A DNA stretch of 64,000 nt from Streptomyces cyaneochromogenes (GTDB taxonomy: Bacteria; Actinomycetota; Actinomycetes; Streptomycetales; Streptomycetaceae), in assembly GCF_003963535.1 (NCBI RefSeq), contig NZ_CP034539.1, positions 6,076,001-6,140,000 of the forward strand, in the 5' to 3' direction. A model generated the notes under the pieces. The model saw only the letters and a program-made list of their open reading frames with translations, was not told where the DNA came from and made no database searches. This document shows positions 1 to 8,712 of this stretch, piece by piece (within the stretch, counting starts at the first letter, position 1; each line of letters opens with the position of its first letter). Made by a program: the position numbers and the translations under genes.

Positions 1-1
1 G

Positions 2-952
2 CCGCTGGAGCCGGGCTTCGGTTACACCCTCGGCAACTCCCTCCGCCGCACCCTCCTGTCGTCGATCCCCGGCGCTGCTGTCACCAGCATCCGCATCGAC
101 GGTGTCCTGCACGAGTTCACCACCGTGCCGGGCGTCAAGGAGGACGTCACCGACCTGATCCTCAACATCAAGCAGCTGGTCGTCTCCTCGGAGCACGACG
201 AGCCGGTCGTGATGTACCTGCGCAAGCAGGGCCCGGGTCTGGTCACCGCCGCCGACATCGCGCCGCCGGCCGGTGTCGAGGTGCACAACCCCGACCTCGT
301 CCTCGCCACGCTCAACGGCAAGGGCAAGCTGGAGATGGAGCTCACGGTCGAGCGTGGCCGTGGTTACGTCTCCGCCGTGCAGAACAAGCAGGTGGGCCAG
401 GAGATCGGTCGTATCCCGGTCGACTCCATCTACTCGCCGGTTCTGAAGGTCACGTACAAGGTCGAGGCCACGCGTGTCGAGCAGCGCACCGACTTCGACA
501 AGCTGATCGTCGACGTCGAGACCAAGCAGGCGATGCGTCCGCGTGACGCCATGGCCTCTGCCGGTAAGACGCTGGTCGAGCTGTTCGGGCTGGCCCGTGA
601 GCTCAACATCGACGCCGAGGGCATCGACATGGGCCCGTCCCCCACGGACGCCGCCCTTGCCGCTGATCTGGCGCTGCCGATCGAGGAGCTGGAGCTCACC
701 GTTCGGTCGTACAACTGCCTCAAGCGTGAGGGCATCCACTCGGTGGGTGAGCTCGTGGCGCGTTCCGAGGCCGACCTCCTCGACATTCGCAACTTCGGTG
801 CGAAGTCCATCGACGAGGTCAAGGCGAAGCTGGCGGGTATGGGCCTGGCGCTCAAGGACTCCCCGCCCGGATTCGACCCGACCGCTGCGGCGGACGCGTT
901 CGGCGCGGACGACGACGCGGACGCGGGCTTCGTGGAGACCGAGCAGTACTAA
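2..952 (+). CDS. rpoA: RNA polymerase alpha subunit, 5' truncated by window edge
   Basis: Alpha subunit of RNA polymerase. It dimerises to nucleate core assembly, and its C-terminal domain contacts UP elements and activators. The frame is open from base 2 and gives about 316 residues, so roughly the first 25 residues lie outside the window. Near the left edge GYTLGNSLRRTLLSSIPG is the hallmark of the alpha N-terminal domain. The helix-hairpin-helix CTD is visible around LTVRSYNCLKREGIHSVGEL, and the acidic tail ends in ETEQY. It sits upstream of rplQ as in other actinobacteria, separated by 172 bases that contain a repeat and a hairpin. Confidence 0.98.
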   Translation, partial: PLEPGFGYTLGNSLRRTLLSSIPGAAVTSIRIDGVLHEFTTVPGVKEDVTDLILNIKQLVVSSEHDEPVVMYLRKQGPGLVTAADIAPPAGVEVHNPDLVLATLNGKGKLEMELTVERGRGYVSAVQNKQVGQEIGRIPVDSIYSPVLKVTYKVEATRVEQRTDFDKLIVDVETKQAMRPRDAMASAGKTLVELFGLARELNIDAEGIDMGPSPTDAALAADLALPIEELELTVRSYNCLKREGIHSVGELVARSEADLLDIRNFGAKSIDEVKAKLAGMGLALKDSPPGFDPTAAADAFGADDDADAGFVETEQY

Positions 953-980
953 GCGCTCCGCGGGGAGGCCGTACTGCGTC

Positions 981-1022
981 TGCGGGCCGGTTGTGGCTGG
1001 TCGCGCAGTTCCCCGCGCCCCT
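981..1022 (+). repeat. Intergenic repeat family 1, copy A (short form)
   Basis: This contains the string GGCTGGTCGCGCAGTTCCCC followed by a GC-rich tail. Diverged copies lie at 1651-1703 and, in a longer form, at 59983-60062. I know this sequence type as a dispersed non-coding element of Streptomyces chromosomes. Its function is not known to me. Confidence 0.7.
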
Positions 1023-1023
1023 T

Positions 1024-1045
1024 CCAGGCCCCTTCGGGGGCCTGG
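1024..1045 (+). terminator. Hairpin downstream of rpoA
   Basis: A 9-bp perfect stem (CCAGGCCCC with GGGGCCTGG) closes a TTCG tetraloop just after repeat copy A. There is no U-tract, so it may attenuate or stabilise the rpoA transcript rather than end it fully. rplQ is expected to share the message. Confidence 0.6.
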
Positions 1046-1124
1046 ATCTCCGACGGGCGACCGCCCGCTCGGATACTGACCCCGGTACCTGACACGGCCG
1101 GGGCAGACACCTAGGAGAAACACC

Positions 1125-1619
1125 ATGCCGAAGCCCGCCAAGGGTGCCCGTCTGGGCGGCAGCGCCGCGCACGAGAAGCTGCTCCTCGCGAACCTCGCGA
1201 AGTCGCTGTTCGAGCACGGCCGTATCACCACCACCGAGGCGAAGGCCCGCCGTCTGCGGCCGTACGCCGAGCGTCTGATCACCAAGGCGAAGAAGGGTGA
1301 CCTTCACAACCGCCGTCAGGTGCTCCAGGTCATCACGGACAAGGGCGTCGTCCACACGCTCTTCACCGAGATCGGCCCGCGGTACGAGAACCGTCCGGGT
1401 GGCTACACCCGTATCACCAAGGTCGGCAACCGCCGTGGCGACAACGCGCCCATGGCCGTGATCGAGCTGGTCGAGGCGCTGACCGTCGCGCAGCAGGCGA
1501 CCGGTGAGGCCGAGGCCGCGACGAAGCGTGCCGCCAAGGACGCCGAGGCGCCGGCCGTTGAGGCGACCGAGGTCGACGTCACGAAGGCCGACGAGGCCGA
1601 GGAGTCCAAGGACGCGTAA
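1125..1619 (+). CDS. rplQ: 50S ribosomal protein L17
   Basis: Large-subunit ribosomal protein L17, 164 residues. The conserved start MPKPAKGARLGGSAAHEKLL and the R-rich segment around ITTTEAKARRLRPYAERLIT identify it. After about residue 118 there is an Ala/Glu/Lys-rich acidic tail, typical of actinobacterial L17 and longer than the roughly 120-residue E. coli form. The ATG is preceded by a Shine-Dalgarno sequence (AGGAG, 1113-1117). It lies between rpoA and truA in the usual order. Confidence 0.97.
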   Translation: MPKPAKGARLGGSAAHEKLLLANLAKSLFEHGRITTTEAKARRLRPYAERLITKAKKGDLHNRRQVLQVITDKGVVHTLFTEIGPRYENRPGGYTRITKVGNRRGDNAPMAVIELVEALTVAQQATGEAEAATKRAAKDAEAPAVEATEVDVTKADEAEESKDA

Positions 1620-1650
1620 GCGTCTGCGGGGTCCTGAGTATTCGGCGACT

Positions 1651-1703
1651 GCGGCTTGATCGTGGTTGCTCGCGCAGTTCCCCGCGTCCCTTACGGGGCG
1701 CTC
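1651..1703 (+). repeat. Intergenic repeat family 1, copy B (short form)
   Basis: Matches copy A through CGCGCAGTTCCCCGCG, followed by CCCTTACGGGGCGC, which can itself fold. It lies immediately before the rplQ terminator. Confidence 0.65.
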
Positions 1704-1704
1704 A

Positions 1705-1740
1705 GCGGGCCCGTTCCCTTTCGAGGGGCGGGCCCGCTTT
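1705..1740 (+). terminator. Rho-independent-type terminator after rplQ
   Basis: GCGGGCCCG (1705-1713) pairs with CGGGCCCGC (1729-1737), giving a 9-bp perfect stem with a 15-base loop, followed by TTT. It would end the ribosomal operon before truA. Confidence 0.7.
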
Positions 1741-1763
1741 CGTGTACCTGAGAGGATCTCTAC

Positions 1764-2630
1764 GTGAGTGATGAAGCAGCACCCGGTTACGTCCGCATCC
1801 GCCTTGACCTGTCCTACGACGGCAGCGACTTCCACGGGTGGGCCAAGCAGGCCGGTGGGAAGCGGACCGTGCAGGGGGAGATCGAGGACGCGCTGCGGAC
1901 CGTCACGCGGTCGGGGGGTACGACGTACGAACTGACCGTGGCGGGCCGTACCGATGCCGGTGTGCACGCGCGGGGGCAGGTGGCGCATGTCGATCTGCCG
2001 GAGGCGGTCTGGCGGGAGCACCACGAGAAGTTGCTCAAGCGGCTCGCCGGGCGGTTGCCCAAGGACGTGCGGGTGTGGGCGCTCAGGGAGGCGCCCAGTG
2101 GGTTCAACGCGCGGTTCTCGGCCGTCTGGCGGCGGTATGCCTACCGCGTCACCGACAACCCGGGCGGTGTCGATCCGCTGTTGCGCAATCACGTCCTCTG
2201 GCACGACTGGCCCCTCGACGTCGACGCCATGAACGAGGCGGCGCGGGCGCTGCTCGGGGAGCACGACTTCGCCGCTTACTGCAAGAAGCGGGAGGGCGCC
2301 ACCACCATCCGTACGCTGCAGCAACTGAGCCTGGTGCGGGGGGACGACGGGATCATCACCGCCACCGTTCGGGCCGACGCCTTCTGCCACAACATGGTGC
2401 GGTCGCTCATCGGGGCGCTGCTGTTCGTGGGGGACGGGCACCGGCCCGCCGACTGGCCGGGCAAGGTGCTGGCCGCCGGTGTGAGGGACTCCGCCGTGCA
2501 TGTCGTACGGCCCCACGGGCTGACTCTCGAACAGGTCGGGTATCCCGCCGACGAGTTGCTCGCCGCCCGGAGCAGGGAGGCGCGTAACAGGCGGTCCCTG
2601 CCCGGGACGTCCGGATGCGAAACCTGTTAG
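1764..2630 (+). CDS. truA: tRNA pseudouridine(38-40) synthase TruA
   Basis: Isomerises uridines 38-40 in the tRNA anticodon stem to pseudouridine. The 288-residue protein has the family start YDGSDFHGWAKQ and the catalytic-Asp motif AGRTDAGVHARGQV near residue 65. Later it has the FCHNMVRSLIGALLFVGDG segment typical of TruA. The GTG start at 1764 has a GAGAGGA Shine-Dalgarno sequence 8 bases upstream. Its place after rplQ is conserved in Streptomyces. Confidence 0.96.
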   Translation: MSDEAAPGYVRIRLDLSYDGSDFHGWAKQAGGKRTVQGEIEDALRTVTRSGGTTYELTVAGRTDAGVHARGQVAHVDLPEAVWREHHEKLLKRLAGRLPKDVRVWALREAPSGFNARFSAVWRRYAYRVTDNPGGVDPLLRNHVLWHDWPLDVDAMNEAARALLGEHDFAAYCKKREGATTIRTLQQLSLVRGDDGIITATVRADAFCHNMVRSLIGALLFVGDGHRPADWPGKVLAAGVRDSAVHVVRPHGLTLEQVGYPADELLAARSREARNRRSLPGTSGCETC

Positions 2631-2845
2631 TTACCTGACATTTGAGGTCAGATAGTGCTCATGTCGGGACTTACCCGGCGTAAGTCTGCTTGATGCCCCT
2701 TACGGCCTTCTTACCTCTCGTATAGCCTTTCGTCGCTCGGGCGACAGTTCGAGCTGCTCGGCCATTGTTCGAGAAATCGACATGGGGACGGCCGAGTAGA
2801 GGGTGGGGGTATCGGGCCTTATCCAGGCCCGGGGGTGGATTTTTC

Positions 2846-4468
2846 ATGAGTTCAGTTGGTCCTGCGCGGACCGGGGGGCGCCGCGCCGTGCGCCAGAACG
2901 GCGGCGGCGGACGTCGGAAGGCGGGACGGGGTGACGGTGCTCCGCTGGGGCTGCTGCCGTTGCCGCCGACGGACAAGGAGAAGTACAGCTACGCCAGACG
3001 GCATCTGTGGATCCTGACGGTCAGTTCGCTGGTCAGCTTCTGCTGCCTGGTGGTGAGCCAGTTCAAGCTGGCCCAGTCGACGCCGGTGCTGTGGATCTAC
3101 ACGCCGCTGCTGGTCTTCACGGTGCTCTACTACCTGGTGTCGCTGCGGGTGAACGGCTTCACCCGGGACTTCGACATCGCGCACCACAAGCGGCTGGTGC
3201 ACAACTGGCGGCCCGAGGTGTACCCGACGGTCGATGTCTTCCTGCCGGTGTGCGGCGAGCCCATCGAGGTGCTGCACAACACCTGGCGGCATGTGCGGGA
3301 GATGGCCGACCGGTATCCGGGTGTGTGCGTGCCCTTTGTGCTCGACGACGGGGCCAGTCCTGAACTCGCCGCCATGGCCCGGGACTTCGGGTTCCGCTAC
3401 GGCACCCGGGAGAACCGCGGCTGGTTCAAGAAGGCCGGCAACCTGCACTTCGGGTTCGGGCAGTCGGACGGGCAGTACATCCTGATCCTGGACGCCGACT
3501 TCACCCCGCGCTCCGACCTGCTCCAGGAGCTGCTGCCGTACATGGAGGCGGACCCGCGCATCGGGATCGTCCAGTCGCCGCAGTACTTCCGGGTGCTGGA
3601 CTCGCAGAACTGGATCGAGCGCGGCGCGGGCGCGGTGCAGGAGCTGTTCTACCGGTCCGTCCAGGTGTCGAGGCAGGGCAGCGACGGCGCGATCTGCGTC
3701 GGCAGCTGTGCGGTGTACCGGCGGGCGGCCCTGGAGACCAACGGCGGTACGACGCTGATCGAGCACTCCGAGGACGTGCACACCGGGTTCGACCTGCGGG
3801 GCCTCGGCTGGGATCTGCGGTACGTGCCGGTCGCCGTGTCGACGGGGGTGTGCCCGGACAGTGCCGGCGCCTTCTTCAACCAGCAGTACCGCTGGTGCTC
3901 GGGCTCGATGAGCCTGCTCGGCAGCCGGAAGTTCTGGCAGGCGAAGATCAGGCTCTCCAGCCGCCTGTGCTACATGTCCGGCTTCTTCTACTACATCCAC
4001 ACGGCGCTGTTCACCTTCGCCGCCCCGGTCATCCCGATCGTGCTGCTGATCATGATGCCGGAGAAGCTCATGGTCGAGCACCTGGCCCTGGTGCTGCCCA
4101 GCATCATCTACACCACGATCATCTTCCCGATGTGGCACAAGGCGCCCTACCGCCTGGAGGCCTGGGCGGCCCGCATGATGTACGGCTGGGCCCACGTCTT
4201 CGCCATCTGGGACATCCTCCGCAAGAACCGCATGGGCTGGCAGCCCACCGGCTCCTCCGGCGCCAAGAAGAACAAGACCCGGCGCTTCTGGATCGGCATG
4301 TGGGTCTGGAGCGGCGGCACCGCGCTGATCTGGGTGCTGGGAGCGGTCTACCGGTCGTTCACCATGGACGCCCCGGACTTCGCCCTGATCCTGTCCTCCG
4401 GGCTCTTCTACGCCCTCGTCGTGGCCCGGGTCCTGGTGCAGCCCCGCGAGAAGGCGGTGGCTGCCTGA
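2846..4468 (+). CDS. Cellulose-synthase-like family 2 glycosyltransferase
   Basis: Processive membrane GT2, 540 residues from the ATG at 2846, which has GGGGGTGG 8 bases upstream; an in-frame start at 2765 has no such signal. A basic Gly-rich N terminus is followed by two membrane helices (about 54-100) and the cytosolic catalytic domain. That domain shows DDG (167-169), DADF (216-219), SED (308-310) and QQYRW (346-350), the D,D,D,QxxRW signature of BcsA-type synthases. At least four helices follow. No PilZ domain is visible, so direct c-di-GMP activation is not expected. It overlaps the next gene by one base and probably makes a beta-linked surface glucan or mannan. Substrate unknown. Confidence 0.9.
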   Translation: MSSVGPARTGGRRAVRQNGGGGRRKAGRGDGAPLGLLPLPPTDKEKYSYARRHLWILTVSSLVSFCCLVVSQFKLAQSTPVLWIYTPLLVFTVLYYLVSLRVNGFTRDFDIAHHKRLVHNWRPEVYPTVDVFLPVCGEPIEVLHNTWRHVREMADRYPGVCVPFVLDDGASPELAAMARDFGFRYGTRENRGWFKKAGNLHFGFGQSDGQYILILDADFTPRSDLLQELLPYMEADPRIGIVQSPQYFRVLDSQNWIERGAGAVQELFYRSVQVSRQGSDGAICVGSCAVYRRAALETNGGTTLIEHSEDVHTGFDLRGLGWDLRYVPVAVSTGVCPDSAGAFFNQQYRWCSGSMSLLGSRKFWQAKIRLSSRLCYMSGFFYYIHTALFTFAAPVIPIVLLIMMPEKLMVEHLALVLPSIIYTTIIFPMWHKAPYRLEAWAARMMYGWAHVFAIWDILRKNRMGWQPTGSSGAKKNKTRRFWIGMWVWSGGTALIWVLGAVYRSFTMDAPDFALILSSGLFYALVVARVLVQPREKAVAA

Positions 4469-5493
4469 TGAGGTCGTTCACCCGTGTCCGTACGGCTGTG
4501 GCGGCCTGTGCCCTCAGCGGTGTGCTCGCCCTCAGCGGCTGCTCGGTCCTCGGCGAGGAGTCGGGCGGCTCCGCCTCGGCCGGTGCCGGGGAGGCCGGGG
4601 CCGGCGTCGACGACGCGGCGAGCCCCGAGGCCGACGTGCCCTACGACGTCGTACCACTGCTGAAGCCGGACAAGAAATACTTCGGAGCCGCCGTCGAGGG
4701 CGCGCCGAACTCCACGAAGGGCCTCGACACGTACGCGGAGATGGTCGGCAAGCAGCCGAACCTCATCGAGTACTACGCCGCCTGGGGCGACGGCTTCGAC
4801 GCCACCGGCGTGCGCAACGCCTGGCGTGAGGGCGCCATGACGCTGATGTCGTGGGAGCCCTTCGACACGCCGGTCGCCGACATCGCGGCCGGCAAGTCGG
4901 ACACGTACATCGAGGAGTACGCGACGGCGGTCCGCAAGCTCAACCTGCCGGTCGTGATCTCCTTCGCCGACGAGTTCAACGGGCACTGGGAGAAGTGGGG
5001 CACGAAGAACGTGACCCCCGAGGACTACGTGGCCGCCTGGCGGCACATCCACGAGACCTTCATCGACGTCGGCGCCTCGAACGTCATCTGGGCCTGGTCG
5101 CCCAACATCGTCAACCCGGTCAAGAGCGTGAAGCTCGAGCCGTACTACCCGGGCGACGCCTACGTCGACTGGGTCGGCCTGATCGGCTACTGGACGATCG
5201 AGGAGGACGGCGCCTTCGACAGCGTCTTCGGGGCGACCCGGGACCAGGTCCGCACCTTCACCAAGAAGCCGATGATCCTGCTGGAGACCGCCGCGATGGC
5301 GGGTGAGCGGCGGCGTGCCGACATCCGCAACCTGTTCGCGGGCGTCACGGCGGACGACGACATGCTCGGTTTCGTCTGGTTCAACCACAAAAAGCGTGCC
5401 GACTGGCGACTGGAGGCGAGCCCGCTGGCGCTGAAGGAGTTCAAGCGCCTGGCCGCCGACGACAGCTTCGGCTTCGACGTACGGAAGCCGTGA
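4468..5493 (+). CDS. GH26-like endo-beta-mannanase lipoprotein
   Basis: A 341-residue lipoprotein. The signal peptide ends in the lipobox LSGC, so Cys25 is the likely lipidated residue. A Ser/Ala/Gly/Glu linker follows, then a TIM-barrel resembling GH26 with FADEFNGHW around residues 167-174 (candidate acid/base Glu169) and ILLETAA (candidate nucleophile Glu273). Its ATG overlaps the stop of the glycan synthase by one base, so the two are translationally coupled. Coupling of a processive synthase to an exported glycosidase recalls BcsA with BcsZ. It may trim or release the polymer made by the upstream enzyme. Confidence 0.85.
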   Translation: MRSFTRVRTAVAACALSGVLALSGCSVLGEESGGSASAGAGEAGAGVDDAASPEADVPYDVVPLLKPDKKYFGAAVEGAPNSTKGLDTYAEMVGKQPNLIEYYAAWGDGFDATGVRNAWREGAMTLMSWEPFDTPVADIAAGKSDTYIEEYATAVRKLNLPVVISFADEFNGHWEKWGTKNVTPEDYVAAWRHIHETFIDVGASNVIWAWSPNIVNPVKSVKLEPYYPGDAYVDWVGLIGYWTIEEDGAFDSVFGATRDQVRTFTKKPMILLETAAMAGERRRADIRNLFAGVTADDDMLGFVWFNHKKRADWRLEASPLALKEFKRLAADDSFGFDVRKP

Positions 5494-7325
5494 TGACCTC
5501 CCGACACGATCACTACACGCCTCAGCCCTACGATCCGTACGCCGACGACGACTTCACCTGGTTCAACTCCGACGGGCAGTCCGCCGCCGTCCCGCAGGGG
5601 CAGCAGGGGCAGCAGGGGCAGCAGGGGCAGCAGGGGTACGGGTACGACGAGCAGTACCACGCCTATCAGCAGCAGCACGAGCAGTACGCGGACGCCGTTC
5701 CGCAGCAGCCGGTGGGGCAGCACGAGGACCAGCCGACGTACGCGCTGCGTACGGTGCGGTACCAGCAGGTGCCGGACGAGCCGGAGTACCACATTCCGCA
5801 GACGCCGGACGCCGGGTGGGACGACCGGCCGAGTCGGCGCCGTGCCTGGGTCAGCCGCGGTGTCCTGGTGGTCCTCATGGCGATCCAGGCCGTGCTGTCG
5901 CTGCGGCTGTCCAACACGGCGTTCCAGGACGAGGCCCTGTACCTGGCGGCGGGGCACAACATCATCGACCACTGGACGAACAGCACCCCGCTGCACAGCG
6001 GTTACGAGTCGTACTTCTCCGGGTCGCCGATGCTGTACCCGGTCGCCGCCGCCCTCGTCGACGGGTACTTCGGGCTCTCCGGGGCCCGGCTGCTGAGCCT
6101 GCTGTGCATGCTGGGCGCGACCGGGCTGCTGTACTCGTTCACCCGGCGCATGTTCAACGAGCGGGTCGCGCTCGTGGCCGCCGCCATGTTCGCGGTGACG
6201 CAGCCGACGATCGTGCTCGGCTGGTTCGCCACCTACGACGCCCCGGCGATCTTCCTGCTGGCGCTGTCCGCGTGGATCGTCGTGCGCACCAACCGGGCGC
6301 CCGCGATCGCGGTGCTGCTCGCTGCGCCGGTGATGGTGCTGGCGGTCGCGGTGAAGTACGCGTCCGCGCTGTACGTCCCCACGCTCGTCGTGCTCGCCGC
6401 GCTGACCGCGTGGCACCACAAGGGCTGGCGCTGCCTGCTGCGGGCGTTCCTGCTGGGTCTCGGCACCGCCGCGCTGGTCGGGGTGGGCCTGATGTACACG
6501 GATGTGCTCGCCGGTGTGCAGCAGACGACCACCAACCGAGCGCACGGCACCGACAGCGCGGCGTCGCTGCTGCAGAAGTCCGCGGAGTGGGGCGGCCTGA
6601 TGTTCGCCACCGCCGTCGCGGGCGCGGCCGCCTACGCGCTGCGCGGCCGGATGAACGAGTCCCCGCGCTCCTACGGCCTCAACGGCCCCGGTTGGCGCTG
6701 GCGAGTCCTGTTGGGCCTGGTGCTGACCGGCACCGCGGTGCTGGCGCCCGCATACCAGATCCACCTCAGCACCGCGGTCTCGCTCTACAAGCACCTCGAC
6801 TTCGGTCTGCTCTTCGCCGCCCCGATGGCCGGCGTCGGCGTGATCCGGCTGGTCGGCAAACACTTCCGCTATCCGCAGCTGGGCATCCTGATCTGGGTCG
6901 CGGCCCTTTGCCTCGGCGTCTCGCAGTCCGAGTGGCGGTTCGGCCTGTGGCCCGACTCCACGCCGCTCGTCAAGGCGATCGAGCCGTACATGAAGCCCGA
7001 GGCGCGCTATCTCGGCGCGACCTACGAAGTGCCCGTCTACTACCTGCGCGACAAGACGAACCACTCGCAGTGGACTTCGACGTACGGCATCGGCTACTCG
7101 GACGAGAAGGGCAAGATCCACCACGGCCGGGAGGGGTACCGCCTGGCCATCGAGGCCGGCTACTTCGACCTCGTCGTGCTGGACGGCGTCGCGACGCCGG
7201 ATCTCGACAAGTACCTCGAGCAGCAGGTGACCAAGAGCGGGCACTACCGCATGGTCGGCACGATCTCCTTCGAGCTCAGCGGGGGCGGCACCGGCTCGTA
7301 CAAGATCTGGACGAAGACGTCCTGA
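5493..7325 (+). CDS. GT39/ArnT-like membrane glycosyltransferase with Gln-rich N terminus
   Basis: A 610-residue membrane protein. The first ~120 residues are cytosolic, rich in Gln, Tyr and Asp, and contain a tandem QGQ repeat (residues ~30-45). A long series of hydrophobic helices follows. The acidic FQDEALYLAAGH after the first helix is the kind of loop found in the PMT/ArnT (GT39, GT-C) superfamily, which uses polyprenyl-phosphate sugars. The C-terminal ~120 residues look extracytoplasmic. The ATG at 5493 overlaps the upstream TGA; a GTG at 5490 is one codon earlier. The polyprenyl donor could come from the DPM-like enzyme at 8713. Confidence 0.82.
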   Translation: MTSRHDHYTPQPYDPYADDDFTWFNSDGQSAAVPQGQQGQQGQQGQQGYGYDEQYHAYQQQHEQYADAVPQQPVGQHEDQPTYALRTVRYQQVPDEPEYHIPQTPDAGWDDRPSRRRAWVSRGVLVVLMAIQAVLSLRLSNTAFQDEALYLAAGHNIIDHWTNSTPLHSGYESYFSGSPMLYPVAAALVDGYFGLSGARLLSLLCMLGATGLLYSFTRRMFNERVALVAAAMFAVTQPTIVLGWFATYDAPAIFLLALSAWIVVRTNRAPAIAVLLAAPVMVLAVAVKYASALYVPTLVVLAALTAWHHKGWRCLLRAFLLGLGTAALVGVGLMYTDVLAGVQQTTTNRAHGTDSAASLLQKSAEWGGLMFATAVAGAAAYALRGRMNESPRSYGLNGPGWRWRVLLGLVLTGTAVLAPAYQIHLSTAVSLYKHLDFGLLFAAPMAGVGVIRLVGKHFRYPQLGILIWVAALCLGVSQSEWRFGLWPDSTPLVKAIEPYMKPEARYLGATYEVPVYYLRDKTNHSQWTSTYGIGYSDEKGKIHHGREGYRLAIEAGYFDLVVLDGVATPDLDKYLEQQVTKSGHYRMVGTISFELSGGGTGSYKIWTKTS

Positions 7326-7372
7326 GCCTCGCGCGCCCCTTCTCCACCCCCGTATCACGAAAGGCCGTACCC

Positions 7373-8683
7373 ATGCGGCTCACCGTCATCGGCACCGGCT
7401 ACCTCGGTGCCACCCACGCCGCCTGCATGGCGGAGCTCGGCCACGAGGTCCTCGGGGTCGACGTCGACCCGGACAAGGTCGCCGCGCTGCAGGCCGGCCG
7501 GGTGCCGTTCCACGAGCCCGGGCTGCCGGAGCTGATCGCCAGGCACACGGCGAGCGGGCGGCTGAGGTTCACGACCGACTACGCGGAGGCCGGGGCCTTC
7601 GGTGACGTGCACTTCGTGTGTGTCGGGACGCCCCAGCTCAAGGGCTCCGAGGGCGCGGATCTGACGTATGTCGACTCCGCCTTCGCGGCCGTCGCCGAGC
7701 ACGCCGCTCCCGGTGCGCTGGTGGTCGGCAAGTCGACCGTGCCGGTGGGGACGGCAGGGCGGCTCGCGCGGGCGCACGGCCGGGTCGAGGTCGCCTGGAA
7801 CCCGGAGTTCCTGCGGGAGGGCTTCGCGGTCGAGGACACGCTGCGGCCGGACCGGCTGGTGTTCGGGGTGCGGTCGGAGCGTGCTGAAACGATCCTGCGG
7901 GAGGTGTACGCCTCCGTCCTCGCCGCCGGGACCCCGCTCGTCGCCGCCGACTTCCCGACCGCCGAGCTGGTCAAGACGGCCGCCAACGCCTTCCTCGCCA
8001 CCAAGATCTCCTTCATCAACGCGATGGCGGAGCTCTGCGAGGCCGCGGGCGGCGACGTCGGCGTGCTCGCCGAGGCGATCGGACACGACGACCGGATCGG
8101 CCGTAAGTTCCTGCGGGCCGGCGTCGGCTTCGGCGGGGGCTGTCTGCCCAAGGACATCCGTGCCTTCGCGCACCGCGCCGACGAGCTGGGGGTGTCCCTG
8201 GCGTTCCTGCGCGAGGTGGACGCGATCAACATGCGGCGCCGCGACAAGGTGGTCGAGCTGGCGCGGGAGCTGTGCGGGGGATCGGTGCTGGGGGCCCGGA
8301 TCGCCGTACTCGGCGCCGCCTTCAAGCCGGACTCCGACGACATCCGTGACTCGCCGGCGCTCAACGTCGCCGCGCGGCTGCGTCTCGACGGTGCCGACGT
8401 CACGGTCTACGACCCCGAGGCGATGGACAACGCCCGCAAGGCGTTCCCGCTGCTCGGGTACGCGCTGTCGGCCGAGGAGGCGCTGGGGGGCGCCGATCTC
8501 GTGCTGCATCTGACCGAGTGGCCGCAGTTCCGGGAGATCGACCCGGAGCGGGCCCGGTCGCTGGTTTCCCGTCCGCGGATCGTGGACGGGCGGGGGGTGC
8601 TCGACGCGGACCGCTGGACCGCGGCGGGCTGGCGGTTTTGGGCGCTGGGCAGGCCCGCGCCCGTTGGGGAGGGGCCCCGGTAG
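7373..8683 (+). CDS. ugd: UDP-glucose 6-dehydrogenase
   Basis: Oxidises UDP-glucose to UDP-glucuronate with two NAD+. The 436-residue protein starts with the Rossmann motif GTGYLG (residues 7-12). It has the central NAFLATKISFINAMAE helix and the catalytic-Cys motif GFGGGCLPKD with Cys257. The C-terminal UDP-binding domain has FKPDSDDIRDSPA. The ATG is 47 bases after the GT39-like gene. It would supply UDP-glucuronic acid for an acidic polysaccharide made by this cassette. UDP-ManNAc dehydrogenase is the main alternative. Confidence 0.9.
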   Translation: MRLTVIGTGYLGATHAACMAELGHEVLGVDVDPDKVAALQAGRVPFHEPGLPELIARHTASGRLRFTTDYAEAGAFGDVHFVCVGTPQLKGSEGADLTYVDSAFAAVAEHAAPGALVVGKSTVPVGTAGRLARAHGRVEVAWNPEFLREGFAVEDTLRPDRLVFGVRSERAETILREVYASVLAAGTPLVAADFPTAELVKTAANAFLATKISFINAMAELCEAAGGDVGVLAEAIGHDDRIGRKFLRAGVGFGGGCLPKDIRAFAHRADELGVSLAFLREVDAINMRRRDKVVELARELCGGSVLGARIAVLGAAFKPDSDDIRDSPALNVAARLRLDGADVTVYDPEAMDNARKAFPLLGYALSAEEALGGADLVLHLTEWPQFREIDPERARSLVSRPRIVDGRGVLDADRWTAAGWRFWALGRPAPVGEGPR

Positions 8684-8712
8684 GGGCTCCTAGGGGAGGG
8701 AAAGAGAAAGCC

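Noticed and set aside
852..2516. A 554-codon minus-strand open frame across rpoA end, rplQ and truA
   Set aside because: It is antisense to three certain genes. Its product is Arg/Pro/Gly-rich low-complexity text produced by GC-rich third positions.
2631..2845. Riboswitch before the cellulose-synthase-like gene
   Set aside because: The leader can form small hairpins (for example GGGCCT-TATCC-AGGCCC just before the ribosome site). I see no conserved core of a c-di-GMP, c-di-AMP or other known riboswitch.
5187..7358. A 723-codon minus-strand open frame
   Set aside because: Antisense shadow of the GH26-like and GT39-like genes, with no domain-like content.
5816..7372. A 5' extension of the ugd frame to 5816
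   Set aside because: The upstream part overlaps the GT39-like gene and is Arg/Ala-rich. The family start and spacing fix ATG 7373.
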